Shown in pieces: positions 29,743 to 40,295 of a stretch of DNA of 64,000 nucleotides. The DNA comes from Symbiodinium natans (taxonomy: Eukaryota; Sar; Dinophyceae; Suessiales; Symbiodiniaceae). How positions within the stretch are numbered: the stretch's first letter is position 1; each line of letters opens with the position of its first letter. The notes beneath the pieces are model-generated. The model saw only the letters and a list, made by a program, of their open reading frames with translations, was not told the DNA's origin and did no database searches. The translations under genes were made by a program, and so were the position numbers. The stretch is from contig CAJNDS010002363.1 in the NCBI GenBank assembly GCA_905221605.1, positions 62,001-126,000 on the forward strand, in the 5' to 3' direction.

Positions 29743-29807
29743 TACTAAACCCTAAACCGTAAACTCTAAACCCCAAACCCTGAACCCTAAATCCTAAACC
29801 CTAAACG
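29743..29807 (-). repeat. Telomere-like tract, C strand
   Basis: Degenerate CCCTAAA units. Confidence 0.85.
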
Positions 29808-30198
29808 CCACAAAGGAACCACCAACACGTCTTTAAGCCATCGAAGTCGCCATGAAACACCACCCGTTAGGGGCTGCGTCGCGATTTGGGTTGACCGGGT
29901 GGTTTGTAGGGCTTTGTCATTGAAGGATTCTGGGTTTAGGGTTTAGGGGCCTGTAGGGCTTCGTGATTGAAGGTTTTGTTGGTTTTACGGTTTAGGGTTT
30001 TGGGACCTGTCGGGCTTTAAAGGTTTAGGGCTTCCGGGTTGTTTCTAAGTCTTTATAGGGTCTTAGGCTTCAGGGCTGCAACCTTAAGGCCATTTCCCTG
30101 TCCAACACGTTAACCCAAAGCTGCTCAAAGCTTGCTGAGTTCAGGGCTGCACCACCATAGCCGCCCATGGCCCCTGGGGCACCTGCAGGTGGAAGTAT

Positions 30199-30285
30199 CC
30201 CTAAACCCTAAACCCTAAACCCTAAACCCTAAACCCTAAACCCTAAACCCTAAACTACCCCAAACCCTAAACCCTAAACCCCTAG
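30199..30285 (-). repeat. Telomere-like tract, C strand
   Basis: About 12 CCCTAAA units. Confidence 0.93.
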
Positions 30286-31016
30286 GTCTCAGGGGTTTCG
30301 AGCCCTTGGGGGGTTGGGGGCTTTGGCTGCCACAATGCCAGATTCATCTGTCCAGGAACGTGGGCCCAATACTACACCAAGCTTGTGGCTAATCAATCAG
30401 GTCAGGTAGATGAGGTATGTTTTATTGTTAGTATTCCCAAGAAGAAGCCCCCGCTGTGTTCATGTACAAGCTGCTTGTATAAGGAAGCAATATTCAACAC
30501 TCGCCAACCGCCATGACCCTTTTGCATCCGGACTCCCGTGGGTGCTGCCAGAAACTACCGCCATGACCCTAAACCCTAGATCTAAACCCTAAAGGCCATG
30601 CTGGAGCCGTCCTGCACCCTAAGGCACAGGGATCTAAAGCACTGAAGTCCTTTCGGGTCCAGGGCCGGACATGTGCTGGACCACTTCAAGTTTCACGGGT
30701 GGCTATTTGTACAGTTCTAAGTACCCTAGATCAGGGTAGCAACTGGCTCTAGCATGCCGTAACTTCGGCTATCATACTTAAAACAAATTCCTTAGAACTG
30801 CCCACAGACCATGTTAAACCTCGCCCCTAAGCCCTTTTTCTTACCCTAGACCCTAAACCCTAAACCCTTAGGCCCTAAACCCTAAACCCGAAACCATAGA
30901 CCGCAGGCGAGCCTGGGAATTGACCGAACTGGCCGCCGGGCACAAATGGAGGTCGGGCAGCCCCTGCGCGCAGAAAGCCGGTGCGGTTTCGGCTTTCAAG
31001 GTTTAGGGTTTAGGGG

Positions 31017-31096
31017 TTTCCCAGGCCCCAGGCCCCAAGCCCCAGGCCCCAGGCCCCAGGCCCCAGGCCCCAGGCCCCAGGCCCCAAGCCCCAAAC
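31017..31096 (-). repeat. (CCCCAGG)n telomere-variant array
   Basis: About ten heptamers of CCCCAGG with two CCCCAAG; heptamer phase matches the telomere unit. Confidence 0.92.
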
Positions 31097-31214
31097 CACA
31101 ACAATGAGCCGCTTATTTTCAGGTCTAGCCCTGTCTCAGGGTTCCAAAGCGTTTCTGTGTTTGCCCGGCCCATTTCGAGTCCCTGGTTCGGGAGTGGTTG
31201 CTTCTGGGACCTGG

Positions 31215-31392
31215 CCTAGGGTTTAGGGTTCAGGGTTCAGGGTTCAGGGTTCAGGGTTCAGGGTTCAGGGTTCAGGGTTCAGGGTTCAGGGTTCAGGGTT
31301 CAGGGTTCAGGGTTCAGAGTTCAGGGTTTAGGGTTTAGGGTTTAGGGTTTAGGGCCTAAGGGTTTAGGGTTTAGGGTTTAGGCTTTAGGGCA
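31215..31392 (+). repeat. Telomere-like tract with homogenised TTCAGGG block
   Basis: About 15 consecutive TTCAGGG units bounded by TTTAGGG units. Confidence 0.95.
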
Positions 31393-31780
31393 AGCCTCCT
31401 GCAAGGAGTTGGGTCCATCATGCTTGATTTTCACGCGCTTCATTCTAAACCCTGCGCAGCCTATATGGGGCAGTTCTCTACATCAGGGTTTAGGGTTTAG
31501 GGTGTCCGGGGTGCCATGATATGGGTACCGTACGTAGTATATGCCAGACCAAAAAAAAAGAGGCCCTAATTTAGAGACTCGTATATTATCGATGGCAGCA
31601 GCGCCTAACCTATTTAGGTTAATTAAGCTGAAGTTTCCAGGGATCAGGGGTGAGGCTATAGAGTTTACATGGCGGTTCAGGGTACTTAGGTTCAAAACAC
31701 ACACTGAAGTTCTAATCCAACTCTTAGCCTTCGGCCCTTAAGTAGCCTAACATGGCAAGACATAGCAAGCATACCCATAG

Positions 31781-31924
31781 GAACCGGTTCATGGTGCGCT
31801 TATTAAGCAATTTCTAACTATACCTATAACCCAGTTATAAGCCCCTTAAGTGCCCTAGTATGGCTACAAGTACAGTTACAAGTACAGCTATGATTGGCTA
31901 ATATGTACCATGAACCTCCAGTAG
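31781..31924. mobile_element. MITE-A copy (A3 subtype)
   Basis: GAACCGGTTCATGGTGCGCT at the left, ACAAGTACAGTTACAAGTAC inside, GTACCATGAACCTCCAGTAG at the right. Confidence 0.85.
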
Positions 31925-31984
31925 GGGGCATCCTTTGAGAGGATAACGGTGCCGAAAGAAACTCAGCACCTGAGCTTGGAAGGT

Positions 31985-32125
31985 CCTAGGGTTCAGGGGC
32001 TTCGGAGCTTTAGGATTTGAGGGCTTAGGGGCTTAGTGTTTAGGGTTTTAGGGTTTCGCGGGGCTTAAGTGCTTAGGGTTTTAGGGTTTAGGGGGGGCTT
32101 AGCGTTTTGGCTTTTAGGGTTTAGG
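31985..32125 (+). repeat. Degenerate telomere-like tract, G strand
   Basis: TTTAGGG, CTTAGGG and TTTTAGGG units with interruptions. Confidence 0.75.
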
Positions 32126-32176
32126 GGCTGAGGGAGAAGGGTCGCATGCGCATCTTTTCACCGCACGCGATTTGCA

Positions 32177-32300
32177 CCTACAGGGTGGGGCCCCCTTACT
32201 ATACTAACTGTAGTTAAGGGACTTATAACCTAACTTAGGGTCCTTATAACCCAATTTCCCTTATAACTCTACTTATAACTAGGGGGCCCCACCCTGTAGG
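32177..32300. mobile_element. MITE-J, perfect 20-bp TIRs
   Basis: Both ends read CCTACAGGGTGGGGCCCCCT (right inverted); the centre holds repeated ACTTATAAC words. 124 bp, single copy in the window, probably recent given perfect TIRs. Confidence 0.9.
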
Positions 32301-32403
32301 TTTCCTTTGGAGGCTGGCGGGAGAAGCCATCGACGCAGCTCCCGATAGCAAGCCTGTTTCACAAGCTGATCCCGTCCAAGCGAACAACGCCCTGCTTCTT
32401 GGA

Positions 32404-32568
32404 AACCCTAAACCCTAAACCCTAAACCCTGAACCCTAAACCCTAAACCCTAAACCCTAAACCCTAAACCCTAAACCGTAAACCCTAAACCCTAAACCCT
32501 AAACCCTAAACCCTAAACCCTAAACCCTAAACCCTAAACCCTAACCCTAAACCCTAAACCCTAAACCT
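32404..32568 (-). repeat. Long telomere-like tract, C strand
   Basis: About 23 nearly perfect CCCTAAA units. Confidence 0.95.
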
Positions 32569-32809
32569 CCCACCTTGTTTGTTAGAACTGCGCTCTCAGA
32601 TGTGCCAACCAAGCAAGCAAACTGAAACCTTCCTAAGCAGTATCCCTAAACCCGAAACCCTAAACCCTCAAGTTCCGGGGCCCCACATGGCACCACGGAC
32701 ACCACACAAACTTGTGAAAGAGGCGGATGCAATAGGACAAGACTTACTTCTATTGACATAAGAACCCCCACCACACCCCACCCCACCCCAAGCAAAAAAA
32801 AAAAAAACG

Positions 32810-32812
<3 letters not shown>

Positions 32813-32839
<27 letters not shown>
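32813..32839. repeat. (AT)n microsatellite
   Basis: TA run after an A run and ACCCC repeats. Confidence 0.9.
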
Positions 32840-32840
<1 letters not shown>

Positions 32841-32890
32841 AACAACTATAACCCATTCTACCGTTGTGTTTTTGGGTGGTTCTTAAACAA

Positions 32891-33010
32891 CTATTACTAC
32901 TCTTTGCTTAAGAACACCCCCAAAACTAAAGACACAAATCCCAGTTGTAATCTAATAAGGAAGACTATGTGTTGGTATCTGGTTGAGGGGTTCTTAAGCA
33001 AGTAGTAGTT
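32891..33010. mobile_element. MITE-G copy
   Basis: Left TACTCTTTGCTTAAGAACAC, right GGTTCTTAAGCAAGTAGTAG. The G-run near the right end is only GAGGGG here. Confidence 0.82.
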
Positions 33011-33036
33011 CGCCCGCCGACCCGAAACTCTGAACC

Positions 33037-33106
33037 TAACCTGAGGGTGCCCTCAGCTACAGCGGCGTACTTAACCTGAGGGTGCCCTCAGCTACAGCGG
33101 CGTACT
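33037..33106. repeat. 35-bp perfect tandem duplication
   Basis: Two copies of a 35-bp unit beginning TAACCTGAGGGTGCCCTCAG; GAGGGTGCCCTC inside is a palindrome. Confidence 0.93.
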
Positions 33107-33520
33107 TCAACTGGGGACTAGAATAATCTTAAACGGCGCTTATGGTCCACTTTCTCTGATAGGAATTCAAAAAGTATGACGTATCTAATATGGTCAGGGT
33201 CTGCCAACTTCAAATAGGACGGGCCTGCCTTAGCCTCAGTTGCCAGGGAGGCTCTCGCCCACAACATAACAGATGACGTGGTATCTTATGCCAATTGTCG
33301 GCTTCTTTTTTGCTCCTTTAGCCCTCGAGCTTTCCATAGCTGATATGCCCTTCTGTCGAGCCCTAAACCCTAGACTAGACACTGTTTTGAAGTCTGCCAA
33401 GAAATGGAGACCAGCCGAAGACGAAAAACCAAACGCCTCCCTAAACCCAAAGCCCCTCAAAAGGGGTCAGAATTCCGCTTTCAGGCCTGAAACCTCAAGC
33501 ATGTTGGCTCCTGTGGGCAA
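33107..33520. other. Unique spacer
   Basis: Opposing frames of 74 and 84 codons, neither recognisable. Confidence 0.35.
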
Positions 33521-33523
33521 CAT

Positions 33524-33695
33524 CTAAGGGTAGCTACATGGTCCCTTGGTATGGGCCCTTAAAAGAGTACCCCATATCTATATATGTATATGTATATATA
33601 CACCTTATAAGCCCTATACAAATCAAGGGCCCATGCATCAGAACCCTTTAAGGGAGGTAAAGGACCATGTTAACGGCCCATGAAACTACCCTTAG
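33524..33695. mobile_element. MITE-H copy
   Basis: Left CTAAGGGTAGCTACATGGTC, right inverted CTAAGGGTAGTTTCATGG; GGGCCC arms and an AT-rich centre. About 172 bp. Confidence 0.82.
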
Positions 33696-33779
33696 ACAAC
33701 CAAGCCGCCCTAAACCCTGAATGAACAACCCTTGGCTCAGGGTTCAGGGTTCAGGGTTTAGGGTTTAGGGCGACCCGCA

Positions 33780-34100
33780 AAACCTTATCAAGAGACTGCT
33801 CACTACAAATGGCGCTCCCGAGCTGCTGCTCCAAAAGTGCAACGGTCTACTCAGATGAATCCTTCCCTGCGGGTTCAGTGGCTTGATATGCAAATCACAG
33901 GGACGATCTTCGACACAGCAAAGACTATAATCTACACCCCTCCCCCAACAACGAAATCTGGTCAATATGCTACAGAAGATCTTCTTATGAGACCTGTATT
34001 GCACATGAATATTCAGAAGATGATATGCAAGCACATGGAACTGCAGGGACTCATGCATTCATGCAGGTCAGATGCTGCCAAGCGGGAAGGAGTTCTCATG
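33780..34100. other. Unique spacer with unassigned frames
   Basis: An 89-codon plus frame and a 97-codon minus frame overlap; both begin at non-ATG or weak starts and match nothing I know. Confidence 0.35.
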
Positions 34101-34101
34101 C

Positions 34102-34257
34102 CCTAAACCCTAAACCCTAAACCCTAAACCCTAAACCCTAAACCCTCAAGCTCCAGGGTCGGTTAATGAGGCTTCGGTCGCTTGCACGCTGGGTCTGGTG
34201 CTTCTGAGTGGGTGTTTAGGGTTTAGGGTTTAGGGTTTAGGGTTTAGGGTTTAGGGT
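34102..34257. repeat. Facing telomere-like tracts
   Basis: C-strand tract at 34102-34147 and G-strand tract at 34214-34257, separated by about 65 bp of unique sequence. Confidence 0.88.
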
Positions 34258-35016
34258 ATGGTGGAAGCATGTCAGGAAGCCAAGCGCCGTTTTGGCTTTG
34301 CAAGGTCTAGGTTCCAGGGGCTTTGGGCCCAAAGATCTGTAGGTTCAAGATACTCAGGGAGAACCTGCGCTAGCTAGTGCGTGCGAGGTGGGCTTGTTGT
34401 TGCTACTATCTCCCACAGGACACATAAACACTCACAAAAATGGGGCGGTTTCAGAAATTAGGGGATGCCTGTTGGGCGGTCGCCCACGCCCACACCTGCC
34501 CCAACCCCCACCCCCAACCCCAACCCCAACCCCCACCCCTCCCCAAACCCGACCCCCCACCCCGAGGCCTACCACTTACCCCTATCCTTGCGCTGCATTC
34601 AGAAGCGCTCCAGCCGCCCCACCCTCACCGCCCACAAGTTGAGGATACGATTTTGGGGTCTCAATTCGCAACTCTTAGGGTCGGCGGCACTGCCTCTAAA
34701 TAGGGGGATCCTATGAAATTGGGGATCATGTTAGCGCTCCCTTGTTATCGTAACCCGCAACAAGGAAACAACTGAATACACTCACCAACAACAGTAGCAA
34801 ACCCCTTGCTTGGTGACTGTTGCAGAAGAGCTTGGGTCTCGAAAACCCTGAAACCATGAATGCCTCACTCCTCGATGCAGCATGGATGCTGCAGAAGATA
34901 GCTGAAATACGAAAAAACCCTAAACCCCAAACCCTAAAACCTGATGTTTAGAACGAAATCCCCACGTGGCCAGCCTGATTGACATGCATCTGTGCAGTGG
35001 AACTGTAAACACAAAC

Positions 35017-35135
35017 CTACTCTTTGCTTGAGAGCCCCCCCGAAAAATATATAATCCCTATATGACCCTTATAAGGAAGAATATTTCGCTATGTTTTTTT
35101 TTGGGGGGGGGGGGGGGGGCTTAAGCAATTAGTAG
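35017..35135. mobile_element. MITE-G copy with expanded T/G run
   Basis: Left CTACTCTTTGCTTGAGAGCC, right CTTAAGCAATTAGTAG. Between the right arm and centre a T9G17 run (35094-35119) replaces T6G6 seen at 53207. Confidence 0.85.
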
Positions 35136-35334
35136 AAACTGTGACAGGATCAGGAGCCCAGGAAGAAAGCTCGAACCGCGTCCGGGTTCAGCACCCACGG
35201 GTTTATGCAAGACGAACGAAGTGAGCTTCCCCTAACATCGGGCAACACCTACGCAGGTATACGTGCTATATGTAGTAGGATTCTTCACAACCAAACATGG
35301 TAAAGGTTGCTACCCAGTCCCTAAGTTGTATAAA

Positions 35335-35370
35335 TAAATATATATATATATCTATCTATCTATCTATCTA
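35335..35370. repeat. (AT)n/(TATC)n microsatellite
   Basis: ATAT run followed by CTAT tetranucleotides. Confidence 0.88.
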
Positions 35371-35409
35371 TTCATATATAACGACCATCTCTGAGGGACC
35401 GTGCAGCCC

Positions 35410-35463
35410 TAAGGTTTAGGGTTTGGGGTTTAGGGTTTAGGGTTTAGGGTTTAGGGTTTAGGA
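35410..35463 (+). repeat. Telomere-like tract, G strand
   Basis: About seven TTTAGGG units. Confidence 0.92.
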
Positions 35464-35551
35464 TAGACCCTCGGGCAACCCTGGACTGAGTTCGGCTCCC
35501 CTCCGCGGGTCCTGACTCGCGCACATCGAAAGCGCCGCGAAGGACGAAAGC

Positions 35552-35716
35552 TGGGAGGTTTCCCCCCCGTAGACTAACAGTCCTTAGGGTTTAGGGTTTA
35601 GGGTTTAGGGTTTCGGGTTTTCTTAATAGGGATTATCGTACCTCTTAATAGGGATTATGGAACCCCTTTATGTGAACTCCTATCAACGGCTGTTCGTATG
35701 GGGGGGGAAGTTCCCA
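35552..35716. mobile_element. MITE-B copy interrupted by a telomere-like tract
   Basis: Left TGGGAGGTTTCCCCCC and ACTAACAGTCCTTA; right GGCTGTTCGTATGG and GGAAGTTCCCA. The expected CAGTCCTTAATAGGGATTAT is split after TCCTTA and resumes as TCTTAATAGGGATTAT. The latter word is also repeated at 35643. Confidence 0.88.
35587..35620 (+). repeat. Telomere-like tract inside MITE-B
   Basis: 34 bp of GGGTTTA units (one TTTCGGG), flanked by TCCTTA and TCTTA. Confidence 0.93.
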
Positions 35717-35985
35717 AGACGAAAGACACTGAAATCAGGATGGCCTGCCGACTTGGCAGCCCGGTTTTAAACTTACAAAGCGCGCGAGCGCTTGACCAAG
35801 CTAATGTTTGAGTCTCCACACGAAGCCCTACGGAACAGCATTGCAAGTGCTGTCAAAAAGATGAACCTAAACCCTAAACTCTAAACCCTCCCTCAAGTTC
35901 ATCCTTAACTCCATTGAACTCCATTCCTTCTTTTATGTGGCCTGCAACCCGTCATGTTCGCAGTGGAAGAGAGCGAAGAGGACTC

Positions 35986-36087
35986 AAACCCTAAACCCTA
36001 AACCTTAACACCTACACCCTAAACCCGAAACCCTAAACCCTAAACCCTAAACCCTAAACCCTAAACCCTAAACCCTAAACCCTAAAC
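35986..36087 (-). repeat. Telomere-like tract, C strand
   Basis: About 13 CCCTAAA units with a CCCTACA interruption. Confidence 0.92.
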
Positions 36088-36217
36088 GTGTATGGGCCCG
36101 ATGTGGAGACTCGCGTCCCTACGAGCTGAGGGTGTGCAGCCTCGAGCCTTGCAGCACAAGAGTCAGTGTCACAAAGCTATGGCACCAAGTCAGGTCCAAC
36201 CCTATAAATCCCCCGAA

Positions 36218-36290
36218 ACCCTAAACCCTAAACCCTAAACCCTAAACCCTAAACCCTAAACCCTAAACCCTAAACCCCAAATTCCAAGCC
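36218..36290 (-). repeat. Telomere-like tract, C strand
   Basis: About ten CCCTAAA units. Confidence 0.93.
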
Positions 36291-36465
36291 CTACGAATTG
36301 CCACCTGGCCAGGGCTGTATCAGTTCAGGGCCTGTCAGAACAAACCTTGGACTAAATCGGACCTCAAGGTCCAGTTGGTTTGAAATGGAAGAAGCTGTTT
36401 GGCCGCTGTTTAAAATGCCCTCACGCATTATGATAACCATCCAGTTAAACACTAAATCCGAATGA

Positions 36466-36577
36466 AACACCCTCCCCTCCCCCTCCCTTCCCCCCTCCCT
36501 CCCTCCCTCCCTCCCCCCCTCCCCCCCTCCCCCCTTCCCCCCCCCCTCCCCCTCTCCCCTCCCCCTCTCCTCCCCCC
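36466..36577. repeat. Polypyrimidine CCCT-rich tract
   Basis: Over 100 bp of C and T only, apart from a few ends; could form triplex or i-motif structures. Confidence 0.88.
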
Positions 36578-36608
36578 AAACAACGGCCGTCAGGGTTTTG
36601 AACCCGAA

Positions 36609-36730
36609 ATACTTGGAGCTCCTGAATCCTGATAAGTAGGGTTAGAAGTATAGGGTAACTGTGACAACTACGGGTAGAACCACATTTAGGGTACTTCTCA
36701 CCGTACTTTTTTGTACCCATGAACCTTCAA
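36609..36730. mobile_element. MITE-A copy (A2 type)
   Basis: ATACTTGGAGCTCCTGAATC at the left, TATAGGGTAACTGTGACAAC inside, GTACCCATGAACCTTCAA at the right, which joins a CCCTAAA tract. Confidence 0.8.
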
Positions 36731-36899
36731 CCCTAAACCCTAAGCCCTTAACCCTGAACCCCCCAAAGAAGGGGTTTAGTTTAGGCACATGCCGAGAATG
36801 GGTTGCGCTCAAAGCGCGCCCAGAAAGCCCGCGAAGGCTGGACCTAAGCCAAGTATTTATGCCTTTGTACTTTAGGGTTTAGGGTTTAGGGTTGAACTT

Positions 36900-37260
36900 G
36901 TGCCTCTGGCCGTTAGGGATTGTCAAGAACTACTGAGAACAACAAGCTCCCAACCAAATGCCATGCTTTGAGCAAGCTCTCACGCAGGCCGCCCGATTGC
37001 AGGCAACTGGCTGCATCGGTCGTGCTTCAACTGTCCCAGTTCTCAACATTAAATGGCGTGTAGTGAAGCACCTTATGCATGTCATGTATTGCAAAGGTGC
37101 TGAAAAACAAACTCCACTCGCCTCGCGGCGCTGCTGTTGGCAGCGCATAATTGGAGTTATACAAACCTTGAAGCCCTAGACTCTGCCAAGAGGTGCGTTT
37201 GAATTTATAAAGTCTACGAGTAACATACCAGCATAAGCATTCCTTGAAAATTGGTCTGGG
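36900..37260. other. Unique spacer
   Basis: Opposing 73- and 72-codon frames, not recognisable. Confidence 0.35.
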
Positions 37261-37268
37261 CCAAGGGT

Positions 37269-37440
37269 AGGGTCTAGGGTTTAGGGTTTAGGGTTTAGGG
37301 TTTAGGGTTTAGGGTTTAGGGTTTAGGGTTTGGGGTTTGGGGTTTGGGGTTTGGGGTTTGGGGTTTGGGGTTTGGGGTTTGGGGTTTGGGGTTTGGGGTT
37401 TGGGGTTTGGGGTTTAGGGTTTAGGGTTTAGGGTTTAGGG
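37269..37440 (+). repeat. Telomere-like tract with homogenised TTTGGGG block
   Basis: About eight TTTAGGG units, then about 12 identical TTTGGGG units (37328-37412), then TTTAGGG again. Confidence 0.95.
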
Positions 37441-37573
37441 TAACCTTTTATGGCTGTTTTCGCGCGTGGCTTTTAAAGGCAGCTAGGATGGTCTTGCTGT
37501 TTTTTCTCGCTCGATAGCTTTGTAGTCAACGGCCCTGAACCTGCACTCTGCTAACTACTAGAAATGTCGCCTA

Positions 37574-37765
37574 AACCCTTAACCCTAACCCTAAACCCTA
37601 AACCCTTAACCTTCACCCGTAAGCCCCTAACCCCTAAACCCCTAAACCCCTAAACCCCTAAACCCCTAAACCCCTAAACCCCTAAACCCCTAAACCCCTT
37701 TTCCCCTAAACCCCTAAACCCCTAAACCCCTAGACCCCTAAACCCCTAAACCCCTAAACCCCGAA
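37574..37765 (-). repeat. Long telomere-like tract, C strand, CCCCTAAA octamers
   Basis: About 17 octamers after a short heptamer lead-in. Confidence 0.95.
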
Positions 37766-38070
37766 CAGCTGGGCGAGTAGGACCTGGCAGCAGTCAGATG
37801 GTTCCAGGAGCCCGATTCGCTCCTGTGCAAAAAACTGCTGGGAAGGTGGAGGTTGATCGTATGATTGCAGGCTCAACAGGGCTCCAAAACAGCACACATA
37901 AGCAAAAATTAGGATAGGGATATCGCATATAAGCCCCCCGTTTTAATGAAGCCCAGTAAGGTAGGGACATCCCTATAACATGCTTATGCTTATGTCCTTT
38001 TTGGGTCCCTAACGGTTCATTGGGGTACTAATATGGTTGAGGGTTTCGCGTTCAGGGTTTAGGGTACTTA

Positions 38071-38230
38071 AACCTAGACCCAGGAGTAGCCTAGGACTAA
38101 AACGGTACCCTTTTTGAGTTAAAGGGCCTGAACCCGTAAGACAATGGAATAAGGGCCTACTCTGGGTACTGATAAGTTGGGCTATAAGCAGGGTAACTAT
38201 GGTTGTAACCATAATTTGGGTACTTGTAGC
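38071..38230. mobile_element. MITE-D-related copy followed by MITE-A core fragment
   Basis: CCTAGACCCAGGAGTAGCCT to GGGCCTACTCTGGGTACT is D-like (38071-38171); then TAAGCAGGGTAACTATGGTT to GGGTACTTGTA is an A2 core. Confidence 0.65.
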
Positions 38231-38429
38231 CCTAAACCCTAAACCCTACACCCTAAACCCTAAACCCGTAACCCGAGACCCCACCCCCTCTTTCCCCAAC
38301 TAGCCTCTATCATCCCAGCGAGCCCCCTATGACCCCTATTCACGGCTAGTGGGGCCATGAAGATGTCGAATACTAGGCCTGATCGTCCCCAGGCGCCTTG
38401 AGATGTAGAACCCTGACACCCCAGAAACT

Positions 38430-38745
38430 AGACTGAAACTCTGAACCCCTAAACTCTAAACCCCTAAATGCCTACATCCGGACGCCCTATATAAGCCCAA
38501 AACCCTAATGCAACCGAAAGCCCCAAGACCCTAGAACCCCCCCACACGACACCCCACCAAACACCCAAAAAAACCCTGAAAACCTACACCTGAAACCCTA
38601 AGCCCTAGAACCCATAAACCCTAAACCCTAAATCCTAAAACCCATAAACCCTTAAACTCTTCAACTCTAAACCTTGAAACCTAAAACCCTTAAACCCTAA
38701 AAACCTGAAACCGTAAGACCCTAAACCCAAAAACCCATAAACCTT
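38430..38745 (-). repeat. Long, very degenerate telomere-like region
   Basis: CCCTAAA, CCCATAAA, CCTTGAAA and similar units over about 300 bp; looks older than most tracts. Confidence 0.7.
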
Positions 38746-38838
38746 ACCTGGGACTCTCTTTCCCTATACAGTTTACTAGGTTATACCTAGTACTTAAGGG
38801 TAACTACTCCTAAGCTGCAGGTAAATAGAGTCCAAGGT
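38746..38838. mobile_element. MITE-I copy
   Basis: ACCTGGGACTCTCTTTCCCT at the left and ACCTTGGACTCTATTTACCT inverted from the right. Second copy at 54602. Confidence 0.85.
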
Positions 38839-38996
38839 GAAAACCCACAAAGCCCCACAGGCCCCAAACAAGATCAACGTGTACGCCCCAAACCCTTTAA
38901 CCCCTAAACCCCCAAACCCCAAAACCCCTAAACCCTTCTTGTTTTGAGCAACGGGCTCCCTGAACCCTTAAACCCCACACCCTCTTCGCCCATTGG

Positions 38997-39058
38997 CCCC
39001 TAACCCTAAACCCTAAACCCTAAACCCTAAACCCTAAACCCTAAACCCTAAACCCTCT
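38997..39058 (-). repeat. Telomere-like tract, C strand
   Basis: Eight perfect CCCTAAA units. Confidence 0.93.
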
Positions 39059-39147
39059 TCGCGCAGCCTTGCAGAGACTCCGCGGGGTCAGAGCCGAACC
39101 ACAAGGCTGACGCAGTGCCTTCAGAATGCTGGAGCTTCAGGATTTCC

Positions 39148-39345
39148 GGGTTTAGGGTTGAGGGTTTAGGGTTTAGGGTTAGGGTTCAGGGTTTAGGGTT
39201 TAGGGTTTAGGGTTTAGGGTTTAGGGGATTGGGGGATTTGAGGGTTTGAGGGGGGTGGTTTTAGGGTTTAGGACTGAGGTTTGGGGTTTAGGGGCTTGGG
39301 GGTTTTGAGGAGTTTGAGGGTTTGGGGGGGTTTAGGGTTGAGCGT
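39148..39345 (+). repeat. Telomere-like tract, G strand, decaying
   Basis: TTTAGGG units passing into TTTGAGGG-like units. Confidence 0.85.
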
Positions 39346-39544
39346 GTCCTCTCGGGCTCATGGCACAAGGATGTTGGCAGAGATTCATTTTGGTACCCTC
39401 GGGACTTACTCTAAGCCCTAGACCCTAAACCCTACACCTAAACTGCGACTCGAGGTATGACGTATCATGTTTTGGGCTCAGGGTTGAACCCCCATTCGTC
39501 AGCCAAAATCGTTAAATACATTATTTGGTGGTGTACGAAAACAG

Positions 39545-39615
39545 GGGACCCCCAATATAGACCCCCAAATGGTAGGGTTCCCTTATAATAAGGACCCCAA
39601 TAAGGTACCCCTAAT
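39545..39615 (+). repeat. Dispersed repeat family N copy
   Basis: ATATAGACCCCCAAATGGTA, AAGGACCCC and AAGGTACCCCTA; reverse complement of 41791-41857. Confidence 0.65.
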
Positions 39616-40194
39616 TTCGGAAACCCCCCATTTCCAGACGAGGAAGGTGTTGCAGACACAAATAGCGACGGAGGCCAAGGAAGCCTTGAGGGGGATTTCC
39701 ATGTCAAGATGTTGCAGGAGACATGCTTAATATCTGAAGCAACCCCAAAAGGGGGACCTCAGGGGCATTTTAAAAGATATATACCTATATATATATATAC
39801 ATGTTTCATATGTTTTTTTACTTCTAGGGTTTAGGGTTTAGGGTTCCTGGTTCAGAACTCAGGGCTTAGGGTTATTCACATTTATACTTGTACTTTAACT
39901 GCTTGCCCGCCCGAGGCCCCCAGAGATCACCCCAACCCTTTCACGTAGAAACTGCTTGCCGCCCAAGGCCACCAACCAACCCACCAACCAACCGACCCAC
40001 CAACCAACTCACCCCCAGCAGGTGGAACAGGGAACCTGGAATAAACAACTAGCCAAGGATTATAATAAACTTATGTCTTATGTCTTTACACACACACACA
40101 CACACTTACCGGCAGACCTCAAACCTCAAAAGCCTAAACTAAACTCCTAGTCCTAAGGCACACAAAAAGCCCATTCCTCCTCTTATGGAGAGTC

Positions 40195-40295
40195 AGGGTT
40201 TAGGGTTTAGGGCTTAGGGTTTAGGCTTTAGGGTTTAGGGTTTAGAGTTTAGAGTTCAGGGTTTAGGGATTAGGGTTTAGGGTTCAGGGTTTACG
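40195..40295 (+). repeat. Telomere-like tract, G strand
   Basis: About 13 units with TTCAGGG and TTTAGAG variants. Confidence 0.9.
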
